Assembly (NCBI GenBank): GCA_961205875.1
Contig: OY540812.1
Span: forward strand, 3,782,001-3,846,000
Source of the DNA: Sialis fuliginosa
Taxonomy: Eukaryota; Arthropoda; Insecta; Megaloptera; Sialidae
Direction: 5' to 3'
DNA length: 64,000 nt
Below, in pieces: positions 43,751 to 54,243 of this stretch (position 1 is its first letter; the number at the start of each line of letters is the position of its first letter). The notes below the pieces were generated by a model. That model ran no database searches. It was given only the letters and a program-made list of their open reading frames with translations, and was not told the DNA's origin. The position numbers and the translations under genes were made by a program.

Positions 43751-44344
43751 AATGGATAAAAGTTAAATTTATTATTATATTATAGAAAACGTATTATTAT
43801 ATTTATTATAGAAATGCATTTTTCCATATGTATATAATTAAATTAAATATAAAAATATATAATTTCATCCTTCTACGATTTGTCGTATTTGAGTTACAGC
43901 GCTTACAGACAGACCGACAGACACACATATATGGCGAAAATAGTCAGAAAAATTCAGGGAAGGTCAAAACGGATAATTCCATCAAAATCCGGATTTCGAA
44001 AAAAATCGGTTTAACAATACGGTTTTACTATACATGGTATAAGAAAATAAAAATAGTTTTGTACTTGCATTATAATTTGTTGCAATATATGATAGTATCT
44101 TTTAGAAAATTAGTTTGACTAATGCCCATACATCCCCTACACAATATAACATGATACACACATTAATAAAACCCTAATAGAGAAAAAATCCTCACGTATT
44201 AACAGCCATTAAACAATATCATAAATCAAAACATTATCACCGGAAAAATGTATCCAGAAATCTGTCGCACGTTCTAACAATGGAAAGTTCAAGAGGCCAA
44301 TAGCAGCGACAATAGAGAAGCACATCCAATAAATGTATTTAATA
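43751..44344. other. AT-rich DNA, no feature seen
   Basis: 'gacagaccgacagacacac' near 43908 may be a family Q/B remnant. No gene. Confidence 0.35.
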
Positions 44345-44500
44345 CTATACATCTACCAGAATCACCACCCTGCACCCTCTTCCTTTACACCCCCCCCCCC
44401 TCCTCACCAGCCACCCTCTCGTGGACCCGTCATAGTCACCCACACTCGCGTTGTCTGCATCGCGATGACCTACACCAGAGGTAACACAAATGTTGATTGA
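44345..44500. other. C-rich island
   Basis: 'accaccctgcaccctcttcc', a run of about 10 C, 'ccagccaccctctcgtggac', 'actcgcgttgtctgcatcgc'. Strand-asymmetric C-richness similar to 9690-9720 and 52450-52520. No exon is evident. Confidence 0.3.
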
Positions 44501-44562
44501 TATATAAATTATTGTGATAGATATCAAAAAATTTAAACTAGAAAAATATAGGACTCATGAAT

Positions 44563-44618
44563 ACGTTACCTAACACTGAAGCAAGTGTACTCCGTAAAAG
44601 TGTGCTCCGTAAAATCAG
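44563..44618 (+). repeat. short dispersed repeat with internal doubling
   Basis: Second copy of 28010-28066: 'ctgaagcaagtgtactccgt' 'aaaagtgtgctccgtaaaat' 'cag'. Confidence 0.7.
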
Positions 44619-45154
44619 CGGCGTATCATTCGGATCTTAAAATAAATAATTTTTTATTGTTTTTAAAAGTTTTTCATTTACAAACTATATTTAATTGTAA
44701 TTTTAATTTATTAACATATTTTTATACTTTTCCAACAACATTTGAAAAAAATGACCGCCATCAAGTTTTGAACTAGGTAGTTTTTTATGATCCATAAATT
44801 TTATGTTGTTATAATACAGTAGTGTTTTTTACGTGAAATAAGTCAGAATTCTAATAATAAACCTTATTTAAAATTGTAATTTTTAACCTTCTTGTCACGT
44901 GATTAAGAACGCGTCTGGCACATCTGTCTGACGTCAGAAAATAAATTACACGTCAAAATACTCGATCTTTATTGGTTTGTTTCAGTTTGTTTTTTAGCAA
45001 CTGATGAACGAATACCACGTGATTTGGAATTGGTGTTTTGGCGGGAAATTTTTCAATTGAATAGAAAAAGATTATTTTCAGCGTTTTTTCGGCATTATTT
45101 TGGTTATAAATATAATATACATACACAGAATTTAAATATCTATGTTGTATCTAT
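44619..45154. promoter_or_regulatory. region with two CACGTG sites and an E2F consensus
   Basis: CACGTGAT occurs at about 44897 and again at about 45016. TTTGGCGGGAAA, a full match to the E2F consensus TTTSGCGSGAAA, lies at 45037-45048. 'tctgtctgacgtcagaaaat' holds a CRE-like TGACGTCA. E2F sites sit near start sites of cell-cycle genes, but no exon is supported here. Confidence 0.25.
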
Positions 45155-45262
45155 ACTTATACTAATATTATAAATACAAAAATGTGTCTGTCTGTCTGTT
45201 TATTTTTATTTTTTTATTTTTTATTATTGTAATTTTTTATTTAGTTAAGCCACTGAACCGAT
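45155..45262 (+). repeat. family A repeat, 5' half (split)
   Basis: 'atactaatattataaataca', 'tgtctgtctgtctgttta', a T-rich insertion, and 'ttaagccactgaaccgatct'. The copy resumes at 45619 after the repeat I array. Confidence 0.88.
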
Positions 45263-45618
45263 CTTAATAATAGCCGAAGGAGGTTACGAAGGTCTTCGGG
45301 CATTAGATAGTCTTAAAGATAATGGTGTAAGCTATATTTAAAAAAAAACTGGAGTCTCCTCGATCGCGCCAAGCTGACATATTAACTATTCAACTTATTT
45401 GTTAAATTTTCAATTTAAATTTCTTAATAATAGCCGAAGGAGGTTACGAAGGTCTTCGGGCATTAGATAGTCTTAAAGATAATGGTGTAAGCTATATTTA
45501 AAAAAAAAAACTGGAGTCTCCTCGATCGCGCCAAGCTGACATATTAACTATTCAACTTATTTGTTAAATTTTCAATTTAAATTTCTTAATAATAGCCGAA
45601 GGAGGTTACGAAGGTCTT
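45263..45618 (+). repeat. repeat I tandem array, 160-bp unit x2.2, inside family A
   Basis: 'cttaataatagccgaaggag' 'gttacgaaggtctt' begins units at 45263, 45423 and 45585 (the last only 34 bp). Units contain 'gggcattagatagtcttaaa' 'gataatggtgtaagc', 'ctggagtctcctcgatcgcg' and 'actattcaacttatttgtta' and look nearly identical. The array splits family A exactly between 'ccgatctt' and 'tgatgaaatttgg'. A diverged unit occurs at 60190-60380. Confidence 0.93.
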
Positions 45619-45812
45619 TGATGAAATTTGGCAGGGAGATAGCTTGCATCCTGAGGAAGGACATAGGCCACTTTTGTTTCCCGAAAAATGGAGACAAATG
45701 TGACATTTATACACATTACTTGTTTTATTGACTATCATAACAGAAATCTGTATTACCTACTTCTACTTAACCTAACTTCCACGCTAACGGAGTTGCAGAT
45801 AACAGTTAGTAA
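45619..45812 (+). repeat. family A repeat, 3' half (split)
   Basis: 'tgatgaaatttggcagggag' 'atagcttgcatcctgaggaa', 'gttttattgactatcataac', 'cacgctaacggagttgcaga' 'taacagtta'. Confidence 0.9.
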
Positions 45813-46767
45813 TATATAATTATGTCAAATAACAAAACACAAATTGTAAATTTTGTAGTACCTCTGGCTACAAAAAGACCCTTATTTGCCACCCTATGTA
45901 TAATTCGCCACTTTATCAATCAGATAATAATGCTTGCACACATGTTTAGCTCGTACAAAAGGATGGGGCAAGATAAAAACGGTACGTCGTAATAATTGGG
46001 GACAATTTTTAACACTCGGTGTCATCTTTCTATCATTCCAATTGAAATATTGTAAATTTGCCGCGCAAATTAGTTCGTCCGTCGGCCGCAACGTGGCGTT
46101 AGTATTTTAGTACAATCTGACAACAGATGGTGTTTGATTTCGTATACACACTATCAGTTGGTTTATTGTGCTTTGTTTTGATTTTTAAAAGCTCTGCTGC
46201 CATTGTGTGTTTGTGTTCTCTGTTAGGGTGGTTTTGTTGATATGTAAATTAAATTAAATTTATTGGTGAATACATTAAGTACCTATATGCGAACAAATTG
46301 CATTTTATTTTAACCAATATACCTATCTATATGTATGTATATGTACATAGTATGTTGTTCTTTTTGCGAGAGAATGTTTAATGTATGACCTGTATAGCGT
46401 TAATTTTATTACTTTTTTTTTATTTGTTACATTTTTTTGATATAAAAAAAATTCCAAAACGAAAAAATAATATAAAATTCATTGATCAGAGTAGGGATGT
46501 CTAATTTTGACATAGGATCTATTTTTCCAGTGAAAATCAACCCAAGATCCGAATTTTCAAAAAATGAAGCGATAGAGAATTTTTTACGCGATCGAACCCT
46601 GGTTTACAAAAATTGATATTTTAAATAAATTTACTTTATAATTTTAATTTATTATACAATTCATAATTTTCTAGAAAAAGTAATTCTGAGCAGGGGTTAT
46701 TTTTTAAAAAATTTCAACTACACATACCTTTTTTTGTTTGTCCGGTATTATAAAGGAGCCAGCAAAT
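45813..46767. other. no gene; mixed patch at 45960-46240
   Basis: 'gggcaagataaaaacggtac' 'gtcgt', 'gttcgtccgtcggccgcaac' 'gtggcg', 'tctgctgccattgtgtgttt'. A 65-codon minus-strand frame (45894-46091) is unrecognised. The rest is AT-rich. Confidence 0.3.
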
Positions 46768-47030
46768 TTACTAGCTAGCAAGCATTTTCAAAATGGAGTA
46801 TCAATCCTATGATTTAGAGCAGTGATACTTTAACTTACTGTAACACAGTTGGCGACTTTGATCGTACCAAATAATTTTCATAATAGTGGCACAGTTTTAA
46901 TACCGTTGGTGTTTACATACCACACGTGCACGAAAATTTTCAAACACTTCATGAAACTTAAGGAGAACTGTCAGATAGGCTAGAGACCTCATTTAGAAGT
47001 GCACGTTGCTTTTCAACTACACAAATTAGC
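46768..47030. repeat. family R relative, diverged
   Basis: 'ctagctagcaagcattttca' 'aaatggagtatcaatcc' and 'gagaactgtcagataggct' 'agagacctcatttagaagtg' correspond to the arms of 37507-37665 but with a longer interior. Confidence 0.55.
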
Positions 47031-47460
47031 ATTTACAACTGCAGTTTTCATTTTTGAACTGCAGAAACAAGCTACAACACACACTAAAATAACCCCTGAT
47101 TCTGAGAAAACTTTAAAAATTGGTCCTATAAATTCGAATTTTTTGTTAATATTTATTTTTATTTTATAACAATAAATTTTAATATTTATACTTATAATAA
47201 TTATTGTGATAAATACTATGAAATTGTATATAAACACTCCTCAATTTATGTACATTAATTTGGTAGAAACGTTTACTTCGGCTAAAAAATCCTTGTTTTA
47301 TATACTTTAACGAAAAAAATATATTCTTAATCCAACCATATTATTGTTTTCATCCGACAAAATTGCTTTAAAGAGTCAATATTTTACCTGTGTATTATTT
47401 TCGTCAATAAATAGAGCATAAAAACGGAGTAAGTGCAATTTTCACTTTAACATAATAATA
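47031..47460. other. AT-rich DNA, no feature seen
   Basis: Plain. Confidence 0.4.
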
Positions 47461-47626
47461 CAGGATGATTCAGCACTGTCGTGCCAAACTTGAACAGTAA
47501 TTTAAGAAAAATATTTTAAGCAAAAAAAAAGATTTTATTCAAAATTAGTTTTTATTTAATATTTTGCTTAAAATATTTTTCTCGATGTACTGTTCAAGTT
47601 TGGCACGCCAGTGCTGAATCACCCTG
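47461..47626. mobile_element. fold-back MITE, TA-flanked (166 bp)
   Basis: Ends CAGGATGATTCAGCACTG.. and ..CAGTGCTGAATCACCCTG, with TA on both sides (47459-47460, 47627-47628). Arms pair through 'ccaaacttgaacagtaattt' and 'gtactgttcaagtttggcac', and through 'aaaaatattttaagcaaaa' and 'ttttgcttaaaatattttt'. Confidence 0.92.
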
Positions 47627-47734
47627 TATAATTTTATATCATACTATCACCTCATTACCGCTTTAAAATAACAAAAAACCAACTACCTAGATACATTTTC
47701 TTTGAAACCATTTATCCCATGACATTTTTATCCA

Positions 47735-48010
47735 TTGTTACATAAACTTAGATTGTTCTCTCTGTCTGTGTGTTGTATATTTAAGAGTAGCATCGTCATG
47801 AAGGCGCAATATCACCAACAACTTGCGTTCATTATTCCGCCCATTAAGGGTGGATATTACCCCTTAATTTCAACCCTATCTTCCGAACACTACCCTTATT
47901 CGCTGTTAGAGATTAAAGGTATGCAGATATGCTGCGAGGTAATTAAATCGAGAAGTAAGTAACCCGCCGTTTGTTACTAGACCAAACAGGACACCATAAC
48001 ACTGCAGAAA
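47735..48010. other. GC-balanced single-copy island
   Basis: Core 'cgcccattaagggtggatat' 'taccccttaatttc' contains an interrupted palindrome TTAAGGG/CCCTTAA around GGATATTA. Also 'gcatcgtcatgaaggcgcaa', 'gcagatatgctgcgagg' and 'agtaacccgccgtttgtta'. The 75-codon frame 47735-47962 is unrecognised. Candidate conserved non-coding element. Confidence 0.3.
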
Positions 48011-48300
48011 GTCTTCTGTCTCTCTCTTTCTTTGTGTGCCTGAAACAATGTATGTACATACGGTTTATAAACACGACCAATATCGTTGTAGTTACAATAT
48101 AATTGTAATCATAGTTCTATCAGATAATAATAAAATAATAAATAATAATTATGCATCTAAATTTAAATAACTGGGCTCACTAATTAGACCTTGATATTAG
48201 TGACTGGCCATTTTTGAAAGCAGAAAGGGACTCGAAATTTCTATGACAATATTATTTTGTCTCCGATGTTAAAGATAAGAGATTAAAAAAATAATTATTC
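48011..48300. other. no feature seen
   Basis: AT-rich, with short TCTC runs near 48018. Confidence 0.4.
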
Positions 48301-48302
48301 AG

Positions 48303-48500
48303 CAATCTGTCTGTCTATTTATTACCTTTTCACGACTAAATCGTTGAACCGATCTTGATGAAATTTGGCAGGGAGATAACTTGCATCTTGAGGAACGACA
48401 TAGACTACTTTGTATTCCCAAAAAAGTTATTAGATAAAAAAAATGGGTGTGTGACATTTATACGCGCGATAGGTTAGGTTAGTTTAGTGACATCTATCGT
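48303..48500 (+). repeat. family A repeat, 3' truncated
   Basis: 'aatctgtctgtctatttatt' 'accttttcacgactaaatcg', 'gatcttgatgaaatttggca', 'gataacttgcatcttgagg' and 'aaaaatgggtgtgtgacatt'. It ends near 'gtgacatctatcgtgcaaat'. Confidence 0.88.
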
Positions 48501-48576
48501 GCAAATGCTAAAAATCAATTCAAGAAAGCACCAAAACTTTTTATGCCTTTTTCTTTCTAAGAAATATATGCATCTT

Positions 48577-48950
48577 GATGTACTATGGGCTTCAAAATTC
48601 GTCTGCTACTGTAAAGGCTAGATTCGCTTACAACAGATGCGAAATATTAAGACAAACATCATCGGTTATCTTTTTCTAGGGCGGAGCTTATATAATTACA
48701 ACATTTTAAATAAAAACAGAAATATACGTCCATTTCATTAATTCATTTTATATCAAGTTTAACATATTTAATATTCGGAATATCAAATATTTATTTCCAC
48801 AAAATGAACCTATACAAGAGTACTTCTGTATCTAACAAATGAGTTTCAAAATATCTGTATTTGTTTGGTACATGGAGAAATGATTTAAATATTATAACAA
48901 TCAAATGAGAAGAGCCTGAATTTGAATGAAAACTGATCGACCACTTCTGC
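48577..48950 (-). mobile_element. family M element, copy 3
   Basis: 'cgcttacaacagatgcgaaa', 'aaacatcatcggttatcttt' 'ttctagggcggagcttatat', 'caagtttaacatatttaata', 'gagtttcaaaatatctgta', 'tggtacatggagaaatgatt' and 'aactgatcgaccacttctgc'. It keeps the 'gggcggagc' block that copy 2 lacks. Confidence 0.85.
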
Positions 48951-49199
48951 ATTTCACTGTTACAATATCTACATGAAAATACATTGTATTCGTATATATA
49001 AACTTTAGTAACATTTCGAAAAATAAATCCGTCTCTATCAAATAAAATTTACAAACAAATAAAGAAAGTAAATGCTTCATCTCATATCATTTATATAAAG
49101 TACGTAATTTAAGAAAAAGCAAACCAAATATCTGCTATAAGGAAATCTTATAGACAAATATATCGGTATAATTTTTACGTATTCAATATTGAAATGAGA
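48951..49199. other. AT-rich DNA, no feature seen
   Basis: Plain. Confidence 0.4.
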
Positions 49200-49560
49200 T
49201 TCTCTATCACTATCAATATATATATAACCTCTCTCTGTTTACCCAGTGTGACGCCATATTGACTATATTTCAATAATCTATGGCACAAACATTATACACA
49301 CAAAGTTCTCCTCTCTCTGTCGTGCACGTTTTTGCACAAATGACGTCACATCAATCAGCTACTGCCATCTATTCGCGCATTAGAGTACTATGTATATATC
49401 GCTGCCGCCCGATTATGGAAAATGGGAGCCGCGATAAGCGACAAAAAAAGTTGATCCGAAATGTCTCTTCCGCTCATCTCCGTGCGCGCTTATTTTTCTT
49501 GCTCTTCTTCTCTCTACACTGTTCCGTTATACCTACACACACACATGGGCTCTGATACTT
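49200..49560. promoter_or_regulatory. PRE-like island: GCCAT, CTCTCTC and CRE motifs
   Basis: CTCTCTC at 49229-49235 and again at about 49308-49318 (GAGA factor on the other strand). GCCAT at 49253-49257 and 49364-49368, ATGGC at 49280-49284, and TGACGTCA at 49341-49348. 'ccgcccgattatggaaaatg' 'ggagccgcgataagcgac' follows (GATTATGG, GATAAG). The 91-codon frame 49280-49555 has no recognisable product. The densest candidate regulatory module in the window; function is inferred from motifs. Confidence 0.35.
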
Positions 49561-49754
49561 ATCATTGAGATGTATAAAAAGCTAGAAGGGGTTTCACATT
49601 TTTTATATTGGTTCCAACAGTGCTTCATTTTTGCTATTACTTGACATTGTTCTTTCCAATACATTATTTAATTCATTACAGTTTTTCTTGTTGATAATCA
49701 ATATTAATTATACTTTTATTCAAAAAGTGACCTAGCTAAGACACGTTTATAGAA

Positions 49755-50037
49755 AAACTAGTTGTTCCCAGTGACTTCGTTCGCGTGAAATACAGGTTAG
49801 GCAAAATAGATTTCTGTTATGATAGTCGATAAAACAGGTTTTTAGTTTCGAATTTTCTGTTAGCATAATCGATAAAACAGGTTTTTAGTTTCGGATTTTC
49901 TATTATGATAATTGATAAAATAGGTTTTTAGTTTCGCATTTACACGCTAGATGTCTATGCCAAAAAAAGTATATCCTATAACGCGTACAAATGTCACACA
50001 CTCATTTTTTTATTTAATAATTTTTTGGGATACAAAA
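49755..50037 (-). repeat. family A repeat with a 43-bp triplication
   Basis: Minus-orientation A ('gtgacttcgttcgcgtgaaa', 'gatttctgttatgatagtcg'). Then the block '(t)tttctgttatgataatcg' 'ataaaacaggtttttagttt' 'cg' occurs three times at 49811, 49853 and 49896, followed by 'tttacacgctagatgtc' and 'cacacactcattttt'. It is cut at 50037 by family V. Confidence 0.88.
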
Positions 50038-50363
50038 TATAATAGAATATCAATTACAAGAAATCCTTTATTTATTCTTGTCTTCGTATTTTTTTGATAT
50101 TTTAACAACATATACAATCAAAGAAGTACAAATTCGACATTGCAAAATCATGAAAAAGCTATCACAGACAATTTTGTCTATTCGGGAAGTGTCATTTTTA
50201 CTATTCTTAAGTTGGCAATATGTTCTGTGGTTTTGACAGCTTTCTATGATTTTGCAATGTCGAATTTGTATGTACTTCTTTGATTGTATGTGTTGTTAAA
50301 ATACCAAAAACTACGAAAACAAGAATAAATGAAGGAATTTTTTGTAATTGATATTCTATTATA
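50038..50363. mobile_element. family V fold-back MITE (326 bp)
   Basis: TATAATAGAATATCAATTAC and its reverse complement form the ends. Arms pair through 'acaatcaaagaagtacaaat' 'tcgacattgcaaaatcatg' and 'catgattttgc'-type partners ('tatgattttgcaatgtcgaa', 'gtacttctttgattgtatg'). The loop holds 'ctattcgggaagtgtcattt' 'ttactattcttaagttggca'. A second copy starts at 52785. Confidence 0.92.
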
Positions 50364-50430
50364 CATTTATAACATTTGAATGCGTCTTCGTGGTGACTTG
50401 AAATCCCGCGCCAACGCTGATTGGTGAAGG
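50364..50430 (-). repeat. family V flank with 'ccaatcagcgttggcgcggg'
   Basis: 'tcccgcgccaacgctgattg' 'gtgaagg' is the reverse complement of the sequence next to the second V copy (52720-52784). The mobile unit therefore probably extends about 65 bp beyond the palindrome. Confidence 0.8.
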
Positions 50431-52299
50431 AGCTATAGAGACTATGTATGTTAATGTCTTTATATAGTGAAATAATTTTACTTTACTTTTATTTTCGAAT
50501 ATGACGAGTGACGACGGTGATAAGTGTCTCTAATTAATTCTACAAAAATTTCAAAAATATGTTCATTTACGCCATGATTCGAGAATGGTGGAAGATGAAC
50601 GAGGAGAAAAAATTTCGAATAAACGAGTCCCGACTGTATTATTGACAAAACATTACCTACCAAAAAATTAGATTAGTATGACAACTACCTACAATATTTT
50701 CAATAAACTGAGATTAATTGTTGATTTTTGACATTTATATTGTTACATTCTTTAATCTAAATAAATACAGCAAATATAAATATACATAGATTGGTATATA
50801 ACTAGAAATACCAACAATAGCGTTAAAGTCAAACCGATACAAGTTGAATCATGAGCGACAGGCGGTGAATACTTTTCTAGAGCTTACTAATGTCTATGTG
50901 TGTATATGTATAAAAGAGATGATACTTGAGAAATCTAGCTGGATTGCTGGCAAAAGCTTCACATTTATAACTAACCTCATCCATCTTCTTCCAGAAGGGG
51001 GAGTCTCAGAAAACTATGGCTGCAACGCAATTTGTCAGAAAATGTGAAACTCCGCAGCAAAGTGAGAGACAAAACGTGCGGAGTGTTATCGATGATTATG
51101 ACGATGATTGAAAGCGGTTTCATTTAAAAACATGTCGGTGCTCGATAAACAAGGAAATGGGGGATAATTCCCCCACTTTGAATACACTTATTAGCCATGG
51201 TATTTGTTTACATTTTAAATAGTAAGGTTATTTATAAAAAAATAATTTCTATATTTTTCTAGATCTGTCTAAAAAAATGTTATTATTTACTATCACTTAA
51301 ACTATCTATCTACACGTATTTCGGCTTCAAAAGAAGTTCTCATTAGGAGCCTACTAGTTCCAGATTTAAACCGAAACATGTGTCGAGTAACATTGTTTTC
51401 TTTTTGGCTAAGGTGTATATATTTTGTTTAAGTGACTAAGAAACCGCAGTTTTTCCGTTTTCCAGTAGTATTGTTTAATATATCTAGAAACATATTATAT
51501 TATATACTGAGAATTATACGGAGTTATAGTAAAATTATTATCACTGATGTATTAATTTTTCAAATAGTACAGAAAAAAATAAAAAATAAGCATGGTAAAA
51601 TTCACTATACCTACTCAAACTTTGCATAGTAAATTTTTGTTCGTGTCTAACAAATTTTCATTAAAAAATTTTGTAACTCCGATAATATTGGAAGCTATAC
51701 ATTCTAAAAATTGCACTTAAAATTTTTAATACACATTACATTTTTTCGATAATACGGAATTTTTATGTTTTATCATAAAATTATTCCGTGTATCGCAGCG
51801 GTCGACAAACTGTCGATCATGTGAGAAATATTTTTACTGAAATTCGAATTTTCTAATTTCATCTCCTATAATACTAAGCAAGAGGTACGTGAATTAATAA
51901 AAATGCTTTAAATAAATTAGTGTGTAGCTCGCCAGATAATTTAAATTTCAAAAGTAGCTTTCAAGTGTTTTAAGACCACTGCAATGCCAATAACATATAA
52001 ACTGTACACAATAAAAAAAAAAAATTTTATCATTAAACAAATGTTTCGTAACAATTTTATTTTAAATGACTTCTTCATATTTAATACCCATGAATAAATT
52101 GGTATTAGGTACGTAATATAGCAAAATATTTATTGTAAAAGTCAACACAATCAATACCAACTGAAATGCAATAAAACTGAAACCAATCAATACAAAAAAC
52201 TGACAAATAGGTGTATTCTTTTTTATTTTCTTATATAAACATACAAAACCCTTAGCCTATATTATGTATCTCTGAAACGATGTAGAATTGACTGGTCTA
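50431..52299. other. no supported gene; long mostly AT-rich stretch
   Basis: 50840-51130 is GC-balanced, with 'cttccagaagggggagtct', 'gaaactccgcagcaaagtga' and 'gagtgttatcgatgattatg'. 51310-51400 has 'cgtatttcggcttcaaaaga' and 'taaaccgaaacatgtgtcga', the style of a dispersed repeat tail but with no partner here. Short frames (50478-50663, 50844-51047, 51432-51629) are unrecognised. Confidence 0.35.
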
Positions 52300-52350
52300 C
52301 ACACACACACATATAATATATATATATATATATATATTATATATACACAT
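52300..52350. repeat. (CA)n-(TA)n microsatellite
   Basis: (CA) run then 'atataatatatatatatata' 'tatattatatatacac', self-complementary and likely length-variable. Confidence 0.95.
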
Positions 52351-52429
52351 ACATAATATCCCCAAGTCACTGAATTTTGTATTCAATCTGACAGATACAC
52401 ATTTCTGAAAAGTGGGATATAAAAAGAAT

Positions 52430-52640
52430 ACATGCAGATCGTGCGAGCGTCCGTCCCCCTTCCACTCCCCCCACCCCCCCTCTATGCCCATCGCGCGCGC
52501 ACACCCACAGCGCCCACCCAACATATTCATGCTGCGAGATCATTCCATCTCGCGATATTCAGCGAGCTACCAATAAAAGCTGCCGCCGCGCAAGTTGCCT
52601 GCGATTCATGCTACCATTCTGCGTTGATCGCTTAGTCCCT
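52430..52640. promoter_or_regulatory. GC-rich single-copy island
   Basis: C-rich 'gtccccctt' and 'ccacccccc' runs, 'catcgcgcgcgcacaccc', then 'gctgcgagatcattccatct' 'cgcgatattcagcgagc' (GCGAGAT/ATCTCGC forms a 7-bp hairpin) and 'taccaataaaagctgccgcc' 'gcgcaag' (CCAAT plus an ATAAAAG TATA-like box). Candidate enhancer or promoter. Confidence 0.3.
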
Positions 52641-53030
52641 GCATGTACAGGCACGGACTTAATAACAATAATATGGACAGAGCCAAGGTATATAAGGACA
52701 AGGTAGTCTCAACAATTCCTTGACCAATCAGCGTTGGCGCGGGAATTGATGTCATTTGGGGGATGTAATCAAATGCTGTAAATGTATAATAGAATATCAA
52801 TTACAAAAAAATTCTTTATTTATTTTTGTTTTCGTATTTTTTGGTATTTTGACAACACATACAATCAATTAAGTACAAATTCGACATTGCAAAATCATAA
52901 AAAAGGTCTATTCGGGAAGCGTCATTTTTACTATTCTTAAGTTGGCAATACGTTATGTGATTCTGACAGCTCTTTATGATTTTGCTATGTCGAATTTGTA
53001 CTTATTTGATTGTATGTGTTGTTAAAACAT
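52641..53030 (+). mobile_element. family V element, second copy with flank
   Basis: 'ccttgaccaatcagcgttgg' 'cgcggg' at about 52721, then the palindromic part from 52785 ('tataatagaatatcaattac') through 'ctattcgggaagcgtcattt' to 'gattgtatgtgttgttaaaa', where it is truncated. The loop is shorter than in copy 1. The segment before 52720 may be host DNA. Confidence 0.85.
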
Positions 53031-53044
53031 ACACCTCTAAAATT

Positions 53045-53100
53045 ACACGTCTATGGGTTTGGGCTAGGTGTTGATGAGTCAGTCACTCAGGACTTCTCTT
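53045..53100 (+). repeat. short 'gttgatgagtcagtca' repeat, copy 2
   Basis: 'ggtgttgatgagtcagtcac' 'tcaggacttctctt', shared with 22665-22732. Confidence 0.55.
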
Positions 53101-53141
53101 AAGTAGATTCTATTATTTTCTATACCGATCCCGTAAATTTA

Positions 53142-53415
53142 TACTAATATTATAAATGAGAAATTTTGTCTCTCTATATGTCTGTTTTTTACTTTTTCAC
53201 GGCTAAACTGCTCAACCGATCTTGATGAAATTCGGCAGAGAGATAGTTTGCATCCTGAGGAAAGACTTAGGCTACTTTGTATCACGATAAAATATGGGTG
53301 TGTAATATTTGTACGCATTAAAGTTATACTTTTTTGACGTATCATCTAGCGTGCAAATACGAAGCTAAACAGAAATCTGTATTACCACGTGGACGAAGTC
53401 ATACGAGTAAAACTT
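53142..53415 (+). repeat. family A repeat, full-length, diverged
   Basis: 'tatactaatattataaatg', 'tctctatatgtctg', 'ttttcacggctaaactgctc', 'gatcttgatgaaattcggca', 'atcctgaggaaagacttagg', 'aatatgggtgtgtaatattt', 'tattaccacgtggacgaagt' and 'catacgagtaaaacttagt'. Confidence 0.88.
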
Positions 53416-53454
53416 AGTTTTACTAATGTATATAAAAGATAGGTATTTTTGGAA

Positions 53455-53580
53455 TATTTATTACAAGTATGACGAGCCCGGCCCTGCACGCCGTGTCTCG
53501 TTCAACTTTTGAGCGCCCCCATCCGCCTTCCGCCGCCGGTTTTGTTCGAGAATTGAAGTGCCATTTCTGAATTTATTTTA
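53455..53580. other. short GC-rich island
   Basis: 'gacgagcccggccctgcacg' 'ccgtgtctcg', 'gcccccatccgccttccgcc' 'gccgg'. No exon. Confidence 0.28.
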
Positions 53581-54084
53581 TTTTTGTTCGATGTAGATAT
53601 ATAGATAGATTGACTGTATTCCACGGATTGATATATAGGATTCAGCGCTCGAAGACTAGCGATGAATTTTACAATTTTCAATTTTCATCTGGTACTACTC
53701 TATCTCCGTCTCTCTTCTCCACTCGAGTTTTCTGTTTTTCAATCATATTTGCAGCAGTTTAAAACTAATTTCGGTTTTAAATAAGAAATAAACTTTTTCC
53801 CGATTTTTTATAAGGGTAGATTTGTTCGTTCATCTACATATAATAATAAAATACGTTTTTGATTATAGTCAAATTACATTTTATATATTTTTTTTTCGTT
53901 TCTTTATCCATGAACGCGCATTAATTGTGACAGTTTTTATATTGTATTATTTTCAACTGAATAATTTTAATGCGGGCTGGAGTATCAGATAGTTTACAAT
54001 GAACTCATATAATTTTAATGTTTTTTTGTAAACATCTAATTGTTTTTTGTAACTCTTTCATATGTGAAAGATATATAAAATATA
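53581..54084. other. AT-rich DNA, no feature seen
   Basis: Plain. Confidence 0.4.
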
Positions 54085-54243
54085 TACTTCGTCCGCGTGG
54101 AATTTTTATGTTTTATCTAATTAATTTTTCGAGATACAAAGTAGCCTATGTTTTTTCTTAGAATTCAAGCTATCTCTCTGCCAAATTTCATCTAGATCGG
54201 TTCAGTGGTTTTTAACTAACAGTGTGAAAAGTGCGAAAAAAAA
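54085..54243 (-). repeat. family A repeat, partial
   Basis: 'acttcgtccgcgtggaattt', 'atctaattaatttttcgaga' 'tacaaagtagcctatg', 'caagctatctctctgccaaa' 'tttcatctagatcggttcag' 'tggttttt'. Confidence 0.88.
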
